Shown here: positions 11,368-21,487 of the stretch, one piece after another
How the letters are laid out: each line of letters starts with the position of its first letter
Numbering within the stretch: position 1 is the stretch's first letter
NCBI GenBank assembly: GCA_012656075.1
Contig: JAAKBF010000010.1
Span: 1-64,000, forward strand
Length of the DNA stretch: 64,000 bases
Source of the DNA: Phytophthora hibernalis
Lineage: Eukaryota; Oomycota; Peronosporomycetes; Peronosporales; Peronosporaceae
Reading direction: 5' to 3'
The notes under the pieces: generated by a model
Seen by the model: the letters and a program-made list of their open reading frames with translations, nothing else
What the model was told of the DNA's origin: nothing
Database searches by the model: none
Position numbers and translations under genes: made by a program

Positions 11368-11780
11368 GGCCAAAGACGAGCTGACTCATTACTGTGAGTT
11401 ATTCCCGTGCAGTACACCCACGGCCTTCGTTGCTGCAGAACAGCTCGATGTCGTGCGAGATTTGAGTTCCCAAGTCACTAGTGTCAGACCAAGGAAGACA
11501 CTTTCGAAACGAAACAGTGAAGCAATTTGTGTGCACGAATGAAAATCGAGCAGGAATTCTCGCCGGTGTACTCCCGTGGCTCAACGGGATGGTGGAGAGA
11601 CTCAACAAAGATGTTCTACAAGTGCTGCGAGCCCTCCTGCTGGAGTATGACCTCGACTTTCATGAATGGCCTTATCTCTTGCCGGTGCTACGGGCATGCG
11701 TCAGGTGGCTTCTAGTGTACACGACACGCGTCCGCCACGCTGCATGAGCGGAAGCACTAGAGACACACCTACGAACGGGT
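11368..11780 (+). pseudogene. Ty3/Gypsy integrase fragment
   Basis: Reading across frames, this segment first gives KDELTHYCELFP, typical of the start of the integrase catalytic core (RNase H-like fold). From 11,481 it gives SDQGRHFRNE, the region of the second catalytic Asp, and then NGMVERLNKDVLQVLRALLL, the region of the catalytic Glu. At least two frame changes and stops break it. The segment between the first and second motifs is shorter than in intact integrases. It abuts the array directly, so the array's last unit and this fragment probably share a recombination junction. It is dead. Confidence 0.8.
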
Positions 11781-11920
11781 TGTAGTAGTAGTTTGCTTCC
11801 TCTATCTGAATAACTTTGCTCATTAATCAACTTTCCTCTTTGGAACAAGACTATTCGCGACACTCCGACAAAATTGTAAACCATAATTAGTCAGGGTCAG
11901 ACTAATTAGAGTGAACGGTG

Positions 11921-13401
11921 TACACCTTTTCCCGGACAAGCTGTATTTTTCCAATCAAGACGGAAATAGTCCAATTTAGTCTGCGCATGACCAGTCCATT
12001 TATATACTCGTTCCGCGATGTGCAAATCAGCCCCGGGAATCGTTCCGGTCAAGTTGCACTGTTCTCGAATTTACTAGAAGCTCGATCGAATCTAAGCCCA
12101 CCAAGCTCGCCTTCATTGTGCAATATGCCATCACAGCCAAACCCTGAGAAAACTGCCAAGCGTTTCGAGAGAGAGCAGGCTAAGGCCCGCGTTATTCGAA
12201 CCTATAAGGAAGGACGCGATTGGCGAGACGTAGCAAGGAGCAACGACGTTCACTACAGCACTGCTCACCGGGCTGTACTTAGTGCTGATGAGGAGACAAA
12301 GGAGCACGGCGGTCTCCGAGCGTCAAACGTAAAGCTGACAGTGGAAGGAATGTGCAAGCTTGAAGAATACATAGAAGAAGACTGCCGCCGCACGCTAGCT
12401 GACCTGCGCGACCTCCTTCACATTGACCTGGGAATATCTGTGGGCAAGTCTACCATCCACAGAGCGCTACAAGGGATGGTGTACTCCGTGAAGCGCGTGC
12501 GCATTGAGAAGGCTACAATGAACTCCGCCACCAACAAAGCCAAGCGCAAGGCGTTCGTCGAAAAGCTCAACAAGCACATCGATGCAGGTAACATGATAGT
12601 ATTTCAAGACGAAACTAACTTTAATCTTTATCTTTCACGGACCACTGGTTGGTCTCGTGTAGGTGAGCGCGCTGTCGTCACGCTGCCGCCATCTCAGGGG
12701 CAAAATCTACATGTTCAGGGTGGGGTTTCGGCCGTCACGGGTATTGTGCTGCTCAAGACACACGAGGGTCCGTCAAGAAGGAGGAAAATGCCCGCTTCCT
12801 AGCCGATCTGTTCATGGCTGCCTTACGCACGAATGAGTTTCAAGAGCTCGAGCCGAACCAGAAGATCGTCATCGTCACGGATAACGCCCCAGCCCACAGC
12901 GGTGTCGAGAGTCTAGCCCGCCGATTGCTTGCCGAGGATGGCGTTGTCAATTTGCATCGACTTGAAATCCTACGTCTCGGGCCTTACAGCCCGATGCTTA
13001 ACCCGATTGAGGGATGTTGGAACTCGCTCAAGGCGCGCATGAAGAAGCACCTCGCGGACCGCAAGGAGGAGATGATGGTGCGCGGCGATTACGACACATA
13101 CAAGGAGCATCGGCTCGCCATTATGAAAGATGCTGTTGAGGCCAGCAAAGGCGTCATTACACGCCGCCTCGTGTGGAGGTTCGAGCGTCACTGCCTGCGG
13201 CACTGCTTTGCCGCTGAACGAGAAGAGGATATGAAGCTGGGGCTTGAGTCTGAGGGAGAGGCTCGATTTGGAAGTCGCGGAACGCTCCCATGGGTCAAAA
13301 TGCAAATCATGAAAACGTCTGGTTTTGGGCAACGTGCATAGAAATTTTTTTGCATTTGTGCATCTCGATTGGAAAAATGCAGCTTGTCCGGGAAAAGTGT
13401 A
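11921..13401 (+). mobile_element. Mariner/Tc1-like DNA transposon with terminal inverted repeats
   Basis: The two ends carry a near-perfect inverted repeat of about 38 bp: CACCTTTTCCCGGACAAGC from 11,923 and its complement ending at 13,399 (GCTTGTCCGGGAAAAGTG), continuing through ATTTTTCCAATC. Each end is flanked by the dinucleotide TA (11,921-11,922 and 13,400-13,401), the target duplication of Tc1/mariner elements. A single transposase gene fills the inside. Well-preserved ends point to a fairly recent insertion. Confidence 0.93.
12125..13341 (+). pseudogene. Tc1/mariner-type DDE transposase, one frameshift
   Basis: The first ATG inside the element is at 12,125. An N-terminal helix-turn-helix region (about residues 20-110, with VHYSTAHRA) binds the ends. 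The catalytic DDE_3-type domain follows: first Asp in VFQDETNF, second Asp in VTDNAPAHSG, and the final acidic residue in LNPIEGCWNSLK. The reading frame breaks once at about 12,765, in the run GAGGGTCC. The span is 1,217 bp, exactly one base short of a 405-codon gene, so a single missing base explains the break. That may be an assembly error, in which case the element could be autonomous. Confidence 0.88.
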
Positions 13402-13818
13402 GTGTGCGCAGGTTGAGTACTATCGGCGCAGGGAATAAGTGAGCCTGCACTGTGTACTCGACACCATGCACTGCGACGAGAGCTTCGAGTACGCGGGCTT
13501 TCGTGGATACCAATAAATCGCGGGGTGAAAAAAGTTCATCAATGCCAACGCCACGCCTAGTATTCTATCTCCCAGACTAAACGACGTACCTAGTTGGTTT
13601 GAGTGAAAACTGACAGTGGATTGTTGCAGTTCGTGCACGGAGAGCCGTAAGTTCCAGTTGCTAGCCCACGCTATCATCCCCGTGCCAAAGCAAACACAGA
13701 AGGCGTTGGGATACACCGATGCTTACCATCGGCTGGTAGATTTTTGTTGTTGTTGCAGGTTTATTGACTTTTACTTTTACTTTGGTTTTATTGACTTTTA
13801 CTTTTACTTTGTGATGGT
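13402..13818. other. Non-coding stretch between mariner element and SPRY fragment
   Basis: I see no convincing gene here. It may hold decayed upstream sequence of the SPRY fragment that follows. A short direct repeat lies at 13,759-13,812. Confidence 0.4.
13759..13812 (+). repeat. Two-copy direct repeat, pyrimidine-rich
   Basis: A block of about 25-29 bp built from TTTATTGACTTTTACTTT occurs twice in a row. It is a minor local duplication. Confidence 0.8.
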
Positions 13819-14140
13819 ATGATTATTTCACTGCAGCCTCCTGATTTGAACGAGTCGCACTTGGTCAACTTTGCACTGGACGGCGGCATGCTCGGTGATG
13901 ATCGGTGCGATCAATCCAATGTGCCGTTTCCTACGACGTTCCATGTTGCGGTGTATACCGGTGAGCGCGACCCGACAGAAGAAGAACAGAGCCGACCGGT
14001 TTTCCAGGTCGGCGTCGTTCCTGGTGGATACTTTTGAGCTGATACTTGACGAAGCGAGAGCATCGACATGACAGAGTCCCGCACCTGTTCGGTCAAGACT
14101 ATGACGGCTATCGGTCTGGTGAACGCCAAGTTTCATAAAA
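13819..14140 (+). pseudogene. Truncated SPRY-domain gene fragment
   Basis: The conceptual product (FALDGGMLGDDR, VPFPTTFHVAVY, FQVGVVPGGYFE) is clearly related to, but diverged from, the SPRY region of the intact F-box/SPRY gene at 29,963-31,451 (FAFDGRRFGNDR, APFPSAFYVAVF, YQIGATASGYFE). It ends in stops soon after, and neither the F-box exon nor the C-terminal SPRY exons are seen. It sits tail-to-tail with CRN copy 1, just as the intact gene sits tail-to-tail with CRN copy 2. Confidence 0.75.
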
Positions 14141-14273
14141 GTAAGTAGTAGAATTGTATTATGGCTACATGTAGTTTAGAGGCAGCAGCCAACTGCTTGG
14201 ATCTCCTCCACGACTGACGGGAGCATGAACTTGGGCACTAGTCCTCTCCAAGCCAAAAGCGTGCAACAAATAT

Positions 14274-16183
14274 TCATTTGTTCCCACCGTCCACGTCTAG
14301 CGCAGATACAAACTGACACACATTCGCAGAAGCTCCAGGCTTTTTGCTGACTGCACCAGTCGCCGTCCTCGTTGATTGCTTCCGATACGAGGTTGCAATT
14401 TTACTTGGAACAAGGAATGCAAAGTAGAACTGGTCCGTGTCCACGCCTGCTTTCTCTAACCACTTAAGAAACGTATTCAATGGCGCAGCTGTGATTCCAT
14501 GGTCCGCGTTCAGGGTCATCTGCAACCCGTAACATTTGCTGTGTCCATCCCAGATGAATGCATCCAGCGCTCCAAACGTTTTTGATGTTGGCCGGTAGTA
14601 CGTCCAGCTCTTAGCTAGTTTTAGTTTGTCGAGAGAAGCGAAGCGTACCGTTTCCATCTCTTTCGGAATAGTCACGTCATCTAGAGTCGTCGGGCACAAC
14701 GAGCGGAAGTGTAGAGTTCTCTGCATGTGCACGCTAAACCACTTGTGGCAGAGCAGCTCGTACACCTTGCCACGGAGGACAGCCGTACTTCCCGAATCGT
14801 CAACATCGTGGACAACAGCGAATTCCGATACCGTAGCTAGACTATCCCCGTGCACCTTGTCAATAACCGCCTCAGCGATGTGCATGGACACAAAATCCAA
14901 ATAGAATTTCGCGCGAAAATCAGCTTGGGTGGGAATCATTTCAAGGACGCAGTGACTATAGTCCTTTTCCCTCACAGCATGGTTTTTTTTGCAATAGGAG
15001 ATAACGTCCAGTGCACTGAATGAGGCGACTGCCGACTCTATTTTAGCCTCGGTTCGATCCATTGCCTGCGAGAAGACGAACCGAGGAATTCCACCAAACG
15101 CATCGTACCGCGACAACAACTCATCTTCATTAAGTTTCAATTCGACTGGAAGCAATGAGTTGTAATCTTCCAACTCCTCCAAGGTCCACGTCGGCATGAT
15201 AAACGTTAACCCGTCCACTTTTGAGAAATTATCAATGCCGTCAACACCGGGAGAAGCAAACAAAACCGAAACTCCACTCCAGCCTGTAAGTTCCGATGAT
15301 GTTGCTTCGACAAGTCGAATCACATCGGGTTTTCCCTTGAGCGCACGAACGTCCGTTTGGTTCAACTCAATAAATTCTTTGCTTGCTGCGTCGTACTTGA
15401 CATAGTTCTTCTTATGGTTCACCACCAAGTCGTACGGGGAAGCCGCTTGACATCCTCTTGCTCACGAAGTATGAGCTGAAAGATGCAATACAGGAAGAAC
15501 CGACTCTTCCCAATCCCAGGATTCCCCGTGACAACCACGTTGGAATCCTTGCCTGGTTCACTTTTCACGTCTGGCTCGCTCGCACTAGTGGGAACGAACT
15601 CGAGGCAAGCTTTCGTGTACTGCACCAACTGGGCAAATATCACAACATACGCCTCCCTCTCCACGATCGTTTTGAATTCCATCTTTGGATGCTCCAGCAG
15701 CGACGGGAAGTATCTCATATCGAAGAATCGCTTCTCCTTGGTCACGTCCTCGCCCACTCTGCGCTTCTTCAGCGGGTGAAAGGACTCGGCAAACCACCCC
15801 TTCGACGGATGGCGTTTCCCTCCCACCGGAGCCACCACCAGCACGTGAACTTGGCCCTCCCCGGTTGGAAATTCTCTCCAAAGTGCTTGGAGTTCTTGAT
15901 ATACAGCGTGGGATCCATATGCACGAATCCTTGTTGGTTGCCATGCTCATCGATCATCACAGGTATCCCACTAGTCTTATCGACCGCCACAGCTGTCGCG
16001 CCCGCCACATCCAGCCAGTCATTCGCCGCCTTCGCCAGGAAGAGCTGCAGCTTGTCGGCTTCAGGACCCCTGATCTTCATTCTTCCTTGATCGCCTTCTT
16101 CAAACATCCACCGAGTCATCGTCGACTCGCACTGAGAACGCGTTTCCTGCCACACCAACGATAGCACACAAGAGCTTCACCAT
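14274..16183 (-). pseudogene. Crinkler (CRN) effector gene, copy 1, full C-terminus, frameshifted
   Basis: CRNs are modular oomycete effectors that act in host nuclei. The minus-strand start at 16,183 gives MVKLLCAIVG, a classic CRN beginning, and the LQLFLAK motif follows at about 16,040. Next come the DWL-type region and the HVLVVAP junction (about 15,845), then a P-loop GNPGIGKS (about 15,525) marking a C-terminal NTPase module. The C-terminal part (14,274-15,428) is open for 384 codons and ends in a possible nuclease-like segment (DAFIWDG, YGLQMT), which is an inference. Frame breaks lie at about 16,103 (GTTTGA), 15,860 (GGGG) and 15,437 (CCCC), each consistent with one missing base in a run. 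The last two are shared with copy 2. It is either a pseudogene or an intact gene hidden by consensus errors. Confidence 0.88.
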
Positions 16184-16983
16184 CTTTTCTCCACACGGCA
16201 GATTCTGGAATGAGGAAGAAAGAAAGAAGGGAGAATTTCCAGGCGTATTTTAGCGAAAAAGAAGGACGTCGACTTCCAGCCAATGATGAGACACCACGCT
16301 CTGAAAACTGTGCACTACCGTTGTCGGCGACAGGGTTTATGCCGGTACAGTAGTGTACCACCCTTCAAAAATGATATGCTGATTTCGGTTCCGTATCCGG
16401 TACAGTGTACAACTGAAAATATAGAGAATACAAGTATATTTTATGTGAAAGCCTTCTGTATCTCGTTTTTTAAAGATCAATTATAATAACAAACGGTTTG
16501 AAAGGTTATTTAGCCCTTTCGTGAGTGACTTGACTTTGTATACCATACAAGATGTTGTCATTCAAAACCAAAAGGGGTCAAAGTAGCCTGTTTTGGTGTC
16601 CCACTCGTGGTTGTTCCGCTCTCAAGCGAGTCGCGAGCTTGCAGGACGAGTGCACGTTTATGCAAACGTGCTGCTTTGGACCCTTTTGGTACAACCCACC
16701 TATTGGCTAAAAGTTACATTTTCATTCGTGTTGATGCTTTGATTGGCCCAACAGTGTGAGCAGATTTGTAATTTCTCGAAGAAGATCCTCGGTCGCCACT
16801 TCCTGTGAAGAATTGGTATGATGGAGCTGACACCGACAGCTTCTCCGTGCGCCAGGGATGTAATAGTGCTGGCAGCAGTCGGGCGTGCGACAACATGGTG
16901 CGTTTTCGGCAGGTTGGGATTTAATCGCAGGATCGATGGCAGCTTCAGTCAAGGGCCTCTATATGGTAATATATCTTGTTTTC
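14622..16983 (+). repeat. Left arm of 2.4-kb inverted duplication (CRN copy 1)
   Basis: This stretch is the reverse complement of 27,438-29,816 with few differences, including one codon in a poly-T run at 14,988 and small indels at the outer end. The exception is a block of about 140 bp at 16,042-16,183 (the CRN N-terminus) that is strongly diverged. Homology stops inside the CRN C-terminus at 14,622 and, at the other end, where an LTR begins in the right copy. The spacer is about 10.45 kb. Confidence 0.93.
16568..16689 (+). repeat. Hairpin-forming short repeat upstream of CRN copy 1
   Basis: An imperfect 16-bp inverted repeat (CCAAAAGGGGTCAAAG and CTTTGGACCCTTTTGG) brackets about 90 bp that contains a perfect inner palindrome, GCACGTTT-ATGC-AAACGTGC. 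The same block lies in the other duplication arm at about 27,730-27,866. It could be a tiny foldback element or a regulatory hairpin. Confidence 0.6.
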
Positions 16984-17228
16984 ACTATGCAAAGTCCTTG
17001 TCATCATCAACACGCATGTCTGATTATGCATTGTTCGATCTACCTACAGCTAGCATCATACATAACAACCAGATCATGGAGTCGACGTCCTGTGAGAACG
17101 AGCAGAATCAGCACAATCAATCATTCGTTCGGCTGCTAATGGAGGATCTGTACGACACGACTAGAGAAGAGCACGCACCACGCACCAACAGTGAAGCAGT
17201 TGAAGAGCAATCTGGTGATGTCAAACGT

Positions 17229-17716
17229 CTGGCGACGACCCGGGTCAGCAAAACAACCCGGGCCTCGTAAATCCTATCATGATGCATGAAATTACGTAGG
17301 TAGTCTACCATACTACATGTACTACATGTACTGGTATGGCCAACTCTCATATGAACCTCTTACGCCAAATACGGCCCGGACCTATCGCGAAGTAACTCAA
17401 GAGCCACCTACATCAGCTTGGTTGGGATCAGGCCCCAACTAGAATCCAGCGTCTTAAAGGTTGCTTGTAGTCGGTCAACAACTTCTTCCCTTGGCACAAG
17501 GCAGTTGTACGCACTCGGACTGATGTACACCTGCTTGGAGTCTTCTGTACTGAACCTCCAGCACCTCCAGATCGTTGCTATATTAGTTGGGGTGGATCTG
17601 CCATCTTGCCGGCAGACTGAAGAAGTGGAAATTACTACCTTCGACCTGGCGGTCGCTTTAAAAATAATTGATTCAAATTTTCTTCTTTTGTTTGCGGTGA
17701 CCCGGGTCGTCGCCAG
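17229..17716. mobile_element. Candidate 488-bp miniature inverted-repeat element
   Basis: Both ends carry a perfect 19-bp inverted repeat, CTGGCGACGACCCGGGTCA at 17,229-17,247 and its complement at 17,698-17,716, with weaker similarity extending inward (GCAAAACA / CGCAAACA) and outward (AAAC). The inside shows no transposase motif. No clear target duplication could be assigned. Confidence 0.6.
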
Positions 17717-17934
17717 TGTTTCATGTGGCCGTAGAGCATGAGACGAAGATGGCGCAAACATGAGACGCATACGCTCCTGTGGCGTAGGAAATGCAGATTT
17801 TGGGTAATCCTACACTAGGGATGCCTAAGCTAGACCAGTGGGTACATCGCACTCAAGGGGATCAAGTGGATACACCGCCAAGTGGATACATCGCACTCAA
17901 CAGGGAACGGACTTAATCGGAACCGCACTTAGCT

Positions 17935-18030
17935 GGACTCAGCGAAGGACAGACTCAGCGATGGACGGACTCAGCGATGGACGGACTCGGCGATAATCGA
18001 CTCGGCGAAAGTCAACTTGGCGAGAATATG
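17935..18030 (+). repeat. Degenerate short tandem repeat of GGACTCAGCGAT type
   Basis: The word ACTCAGCGA or ACTCGGCGA recurs at least five times in about 90 bp with spacers such as TGGACGG. It lies just upstream of the first Gypsy LTR, whose internal region is rich in the same word family. Confidence 0.75.
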
Positions 18031-18142
18031 CCTTGATATACCAACTGAGGGGATAAATCAGGATCTGGGCGAAGAGTCGCCGAGAGATAGGAAACAGCTC
18101 GACACCAAGGGACGGAGCTGAGCGAAGAGTCACAGGGAGATC

Positions 18143-18769
18143 TGTAACGACTCCATTTCATTAGATATTTGTATAGGACCGATAGAAGAACATAGGGAAG
18201 AGCCCGAAGGGGCTCTCCGAAGACATAGAGATAACAATCAGAGCAGAATCTTCTAAGTCCAAGAACAACGTACACTTTTCCGGTAAGTCCCTGCGTGGGC
18301 TGGATTATGTCTGCCGTCATTCCCCGAGTGGCAAAGCTTGAAGGGGGCTGTCTGGTAGCGCCAAGAGATCAAAGTCGGCCCGGGGTGGGCACTTCTCGCT
18401 ACCAAGCGAAGACAAGTCTCGTCGATTCGACGAGCCGGTGGGTCTGCACAACCCAGGACACCGTAACCTCCTAGCTGGGCGTAATCTGCGCCTGGTGACC
18501 TGTAAACGCGCTCGCGCGCTGCCGTCCATTCTTTGGTGGAGGGCACAGGGGTTTGGACGGAGACTGCCCCGCTAAGGCGAGTCTCTGGAGAGTTTGGAGC
18601 TTGGTACTTGTTGGGAACAACATTCAACTTAACCCCGGCTGGGGTGAACCGGAAAGGGAACCGACAGGAACCCTGCGCAAGCCCAACATTGCCGACCTGA
18701 CTGGGCGAATTGTTGTGCTGTTGCCTGGAAGCCGAACTAACGGCGTTTTCTGTGAATCACAACACCACA
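18143..18769 (+). repeat. Putative 5' LTR of Gypsy element 1
   Basis: The block starts TGTAACGACTCC and ends ACAACACCACA. It is followed by ACTGGTGCCGCGACCCGG, which has the look of a tRNA primer-binding site. Its 3' part, from about 18,404, matches the array units in reverse orientation. The boundaries are inferred from TG...CA ends and the adjoining site. A matching intact 3' LTR is not seen. Confidence 0.65.
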
Positions 18770-18809
18770 ACTGGTGCCGCGACCCGGAATTCAGGCCGCG
18801 ACCCGGGAT

Positions 18810-20147
18810 TCAGGGATATGCTTTGTTTTCGCAGGTACCAAGAACAACCAAGTTAAGAGCAACAAGTGAGAGAAGATGGTCAAGGGATCGCCAAATTTGA
18901 GCGACGCAAGCCCGGCAACGGCCGGAATATCGCGGCTCGATAAGTCGAACTCGACGAGTGTCAGTATTACCGCGCGGTCGCGGAGGTGACTCGCTCCGTC
19001 CAGTTCGACGATTTTGACGATAACGACGACCATGGAAGCGAGGAGGAAAAAGAAGAAGAGAAGGAAGATGATGAAGGGACGGAGTATGACGATGTGAAGA
19101 GAGTCGTCGATCTCCGTGAAGAAGTCGACGAGTTGTCGCTGCAGGTGACCCGCATGGGAGCTTTGCCCCGTCGAGCGGAACCTCGCAGCGGAACTCGGCG
19201 ATGACGATGATGACGAACAAGACGTGGTTCCGCGTGACCGACTGCACTTTGTTCCCAAGGCGACGAGGAATGTCAAAACACCGAAGGCAAACCGAGTCCT
19301 GGCCCGACTCGTCGAAGAAATGAAGACCAACAGTCGGTGAATCAACATGTTCGCTCCGATGTACATGTGTCAAGCGAAGTGGGCTCAACTCAGCGAGGAA
19401 TTGGGTCAACCATCAATAGCCAAATGATGGACCAACTCGTCGAGGACACGGTGTTATTACTCCGAGCGATGGGATATCGGTTCATAAGCCATCGAAACCG
19501 GCGCTGACAACTTGGAGTGTGCACACGGTCGGCGTCGAGCTGATGAAATGGAATCGCAAGTTTATAGACTTGTTCGGGATGCAAGGTGGACCAAAAGGAC
19601 AATTACCCAAGGCTCGACGAGCTGAAGAACTCGACGAGACCAAATCGGCCCCACCACAACCGTAGGTCACTGAGCCGTACGTATTCCCCGAGCCGAGTGA
19701 AGACCCAGCGAAAGTTCCGTTGCCGAAGACACGAGACGAAGCGTGGCGTATTCCGAGCACTGAGGGAACACCGTATTTTCGCTGACTCGCACATGCAAAC
19801 TCCGAAGAAGGCCAGCGATCCGCCAGCTCGACGCCCGATGGCAGAACTCATCACTGCTGAAGAAGCCGCCGAGCTCCGTCGCCATCCGATCGAACGCCGC
19901 AGCGCTGCAGCCTCTGGAGACGATAAACTCAGCGACGAAGACGATTACCCTGGGCACCGCGATGTCGATGAGTCGCCACATGACCACATCCGTCAGCTCA
20001 GCTTCGATGAAAGCAACCGAGGACAAGTCTTGAAATTAGGACGCATGCGGCGCTTGAGAATATCACGACCTTGACGGGAAGCGCTACCGGTCGGAAGATG
20101 CGTTACAATGGATCAAACGCTTCATCTACAAGATGAAGAGCTCCCAT
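18810..20147 (+). pseudogene. Gypsy element 1 gag, N-terminal part
   Basis: Short open stretches in shifting frames encode acidic, Arg/Ser-rich sequence (around 18,986-19,204 and 19,586-20,074), a composition typical of oomycete Gypsy Gag leaders. Near 20,065-20,147 the frame YDGKRY-like, SEDALQWIKRFIYKM is recognisable Gag, then the coding sense is lost at an inversion breakpoint. No intact ORF remains. Confidence 0.6.
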
Positions 20148-21487
20148 CACTAGAGATCGCATTCTCTTTCGGCGATCGAATTTCCTCGGGGACCACCATC
20201 CCAGTCGCTCGCCAGGGAGCAACTTCCATCTCTTGGCTTGACCTATCGAGATCATCGGTCGCTGAGTTCCGTCCACACTTCCAATCGCTCGGTCTTCGTC
20301 TTCGTTCGGCTCACCGAGCCTACTATTCTCGTCCACATCCGCTCGTCCGCTCACTTCATCACTCTCATTTCACTCCACTCGTCGGGCCGATCCGCTTTCC
20401 CAACAAAAGCGAACAGGTAGTTCGCTTCGACTGCTAGTTCTGCTGACTGTGGCAGCCCGTTGTTGTCCAGCCCAGTCATGGTTGGCGAGCCCATTAGTTT
20501 AAATGGCTCGACGAGTAGATGTCCTGAACATCGTCCGGGACAATGGACTTGTCGACTGACGTCTTAACGAACTTGGCGAGTTTCTCGAAGCGTCGGAAGA
20601 GTTCACACTGGCCTACTTCGTGCACGTGCTTGCAGAACTTGCAGCGTCGGCGACAAAAGTGTGCATCGTGACCTGCTGCTCCGCAGGCTCCACACGGACC
20701 GTATGGCTTCCGCTCGAGACCCGTGTCGGCGATTAGCTTGTCCTTTGGGATTCGACGAGTTCTGCTGGTATCGGTTGGAGTCTCCAGTCGTATTACCGGC
20801 GTCGATGTAGTCCGAGTCTTCTTCAGAGTCTTGGTCGAGGACTTCGCTCGCATCACTTTCTCCATTCGCCGAGTCATATAGATCGGTGTTTGCTGTAGCT
20901 CGGCGAGTGTCGAGTGTCGCCCACAGGTTGTCGATCGACGCATCTGCCGGCGTAACTCGGCGATTGCTGTCTCCACCCTGTCGACCACGGCGTTCATCCT
21001 GCTGTTTCTACGGCGATTTTGCCTCCCTTCTTCTCAGCTCGTTTGGCGTCCTTACTGTGGCTTGTGCTCAGACGATCGCGTTGTTTCTTGCGCTTTGCAC
21101 CGAGTAAGCGCTAGGTGAGCACCTTCTCGACCTTCGTAATATCGCTGAGTCGCTGTGGGTACAGCAGATCCATGATGTCGTCGTCTCCGCAATTAAGCAG
21201 GAAATGTTCGACGTGGTCGGCGGCGTCAGCTCCACCCTTCTCGTACTGGATGTGGACGGTTCGCGCGTAGCCTTCAGTCGCAGTCGCAAGAAGTCGCAGA
21301 CATGTTCATTCTCCCTGTGTCTTGCTGAGTAGTAGCGGGCTCGCGCCGACTGGTCGAACTGCGAACAGTAATAGTCCAGGAAAGCCTCGCTGAGAAGATT
21401 CCACTTTCGCTGAGTCTTCGGGCTGTCGGAACCACCCCTAGCTGCCTTGCCCAGACTCAGCGAGAATGGTTCACACCACTCATCTTG
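20148..21487 (-). pseudogene. Inverted gag C-terminal and pre-protease segment of Gypsy element 1
   Basis: On the minus strand this reads in Gag order: DEWCEPFSLSLG at the right edge, KWNLLSEAFLDYYCSQFD (about 21,400), then CCHC-type cysteines (CGACGAAGHDAHFC and CKFCKHVHEVGQC, about 20,600-20,690). It ends with PGERLGWWSPRKFDRR and RMRSLVMGA at 20,150-20,230, which normally precedes the protease. Both neighbours are on the plus strand. Flipping the block would rejoin Gag at 20,147 and protease at 21,488 without gaps. Confidence 0.85.

Larger units (their letters stand above)
16984..18142. other. Gene-free stretch with a small repeat element
   Basis: No gene is recognised. A 352-370 bp open frame on either strand around 17,410-17,770 lies inside a candidate miniature element (17,229-17,716). 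The right end (17,930-18,030) is a short-word repeat tract. Confidence 0.5.

Noticed and set aside
18790..19409. Two overlapping minus-strand ORFs of about 190-200 codons
   Set aside because: They are Ser/Leu/Phe-rich antisense readings of the acidic Gag leader. No family or signal was recognised.
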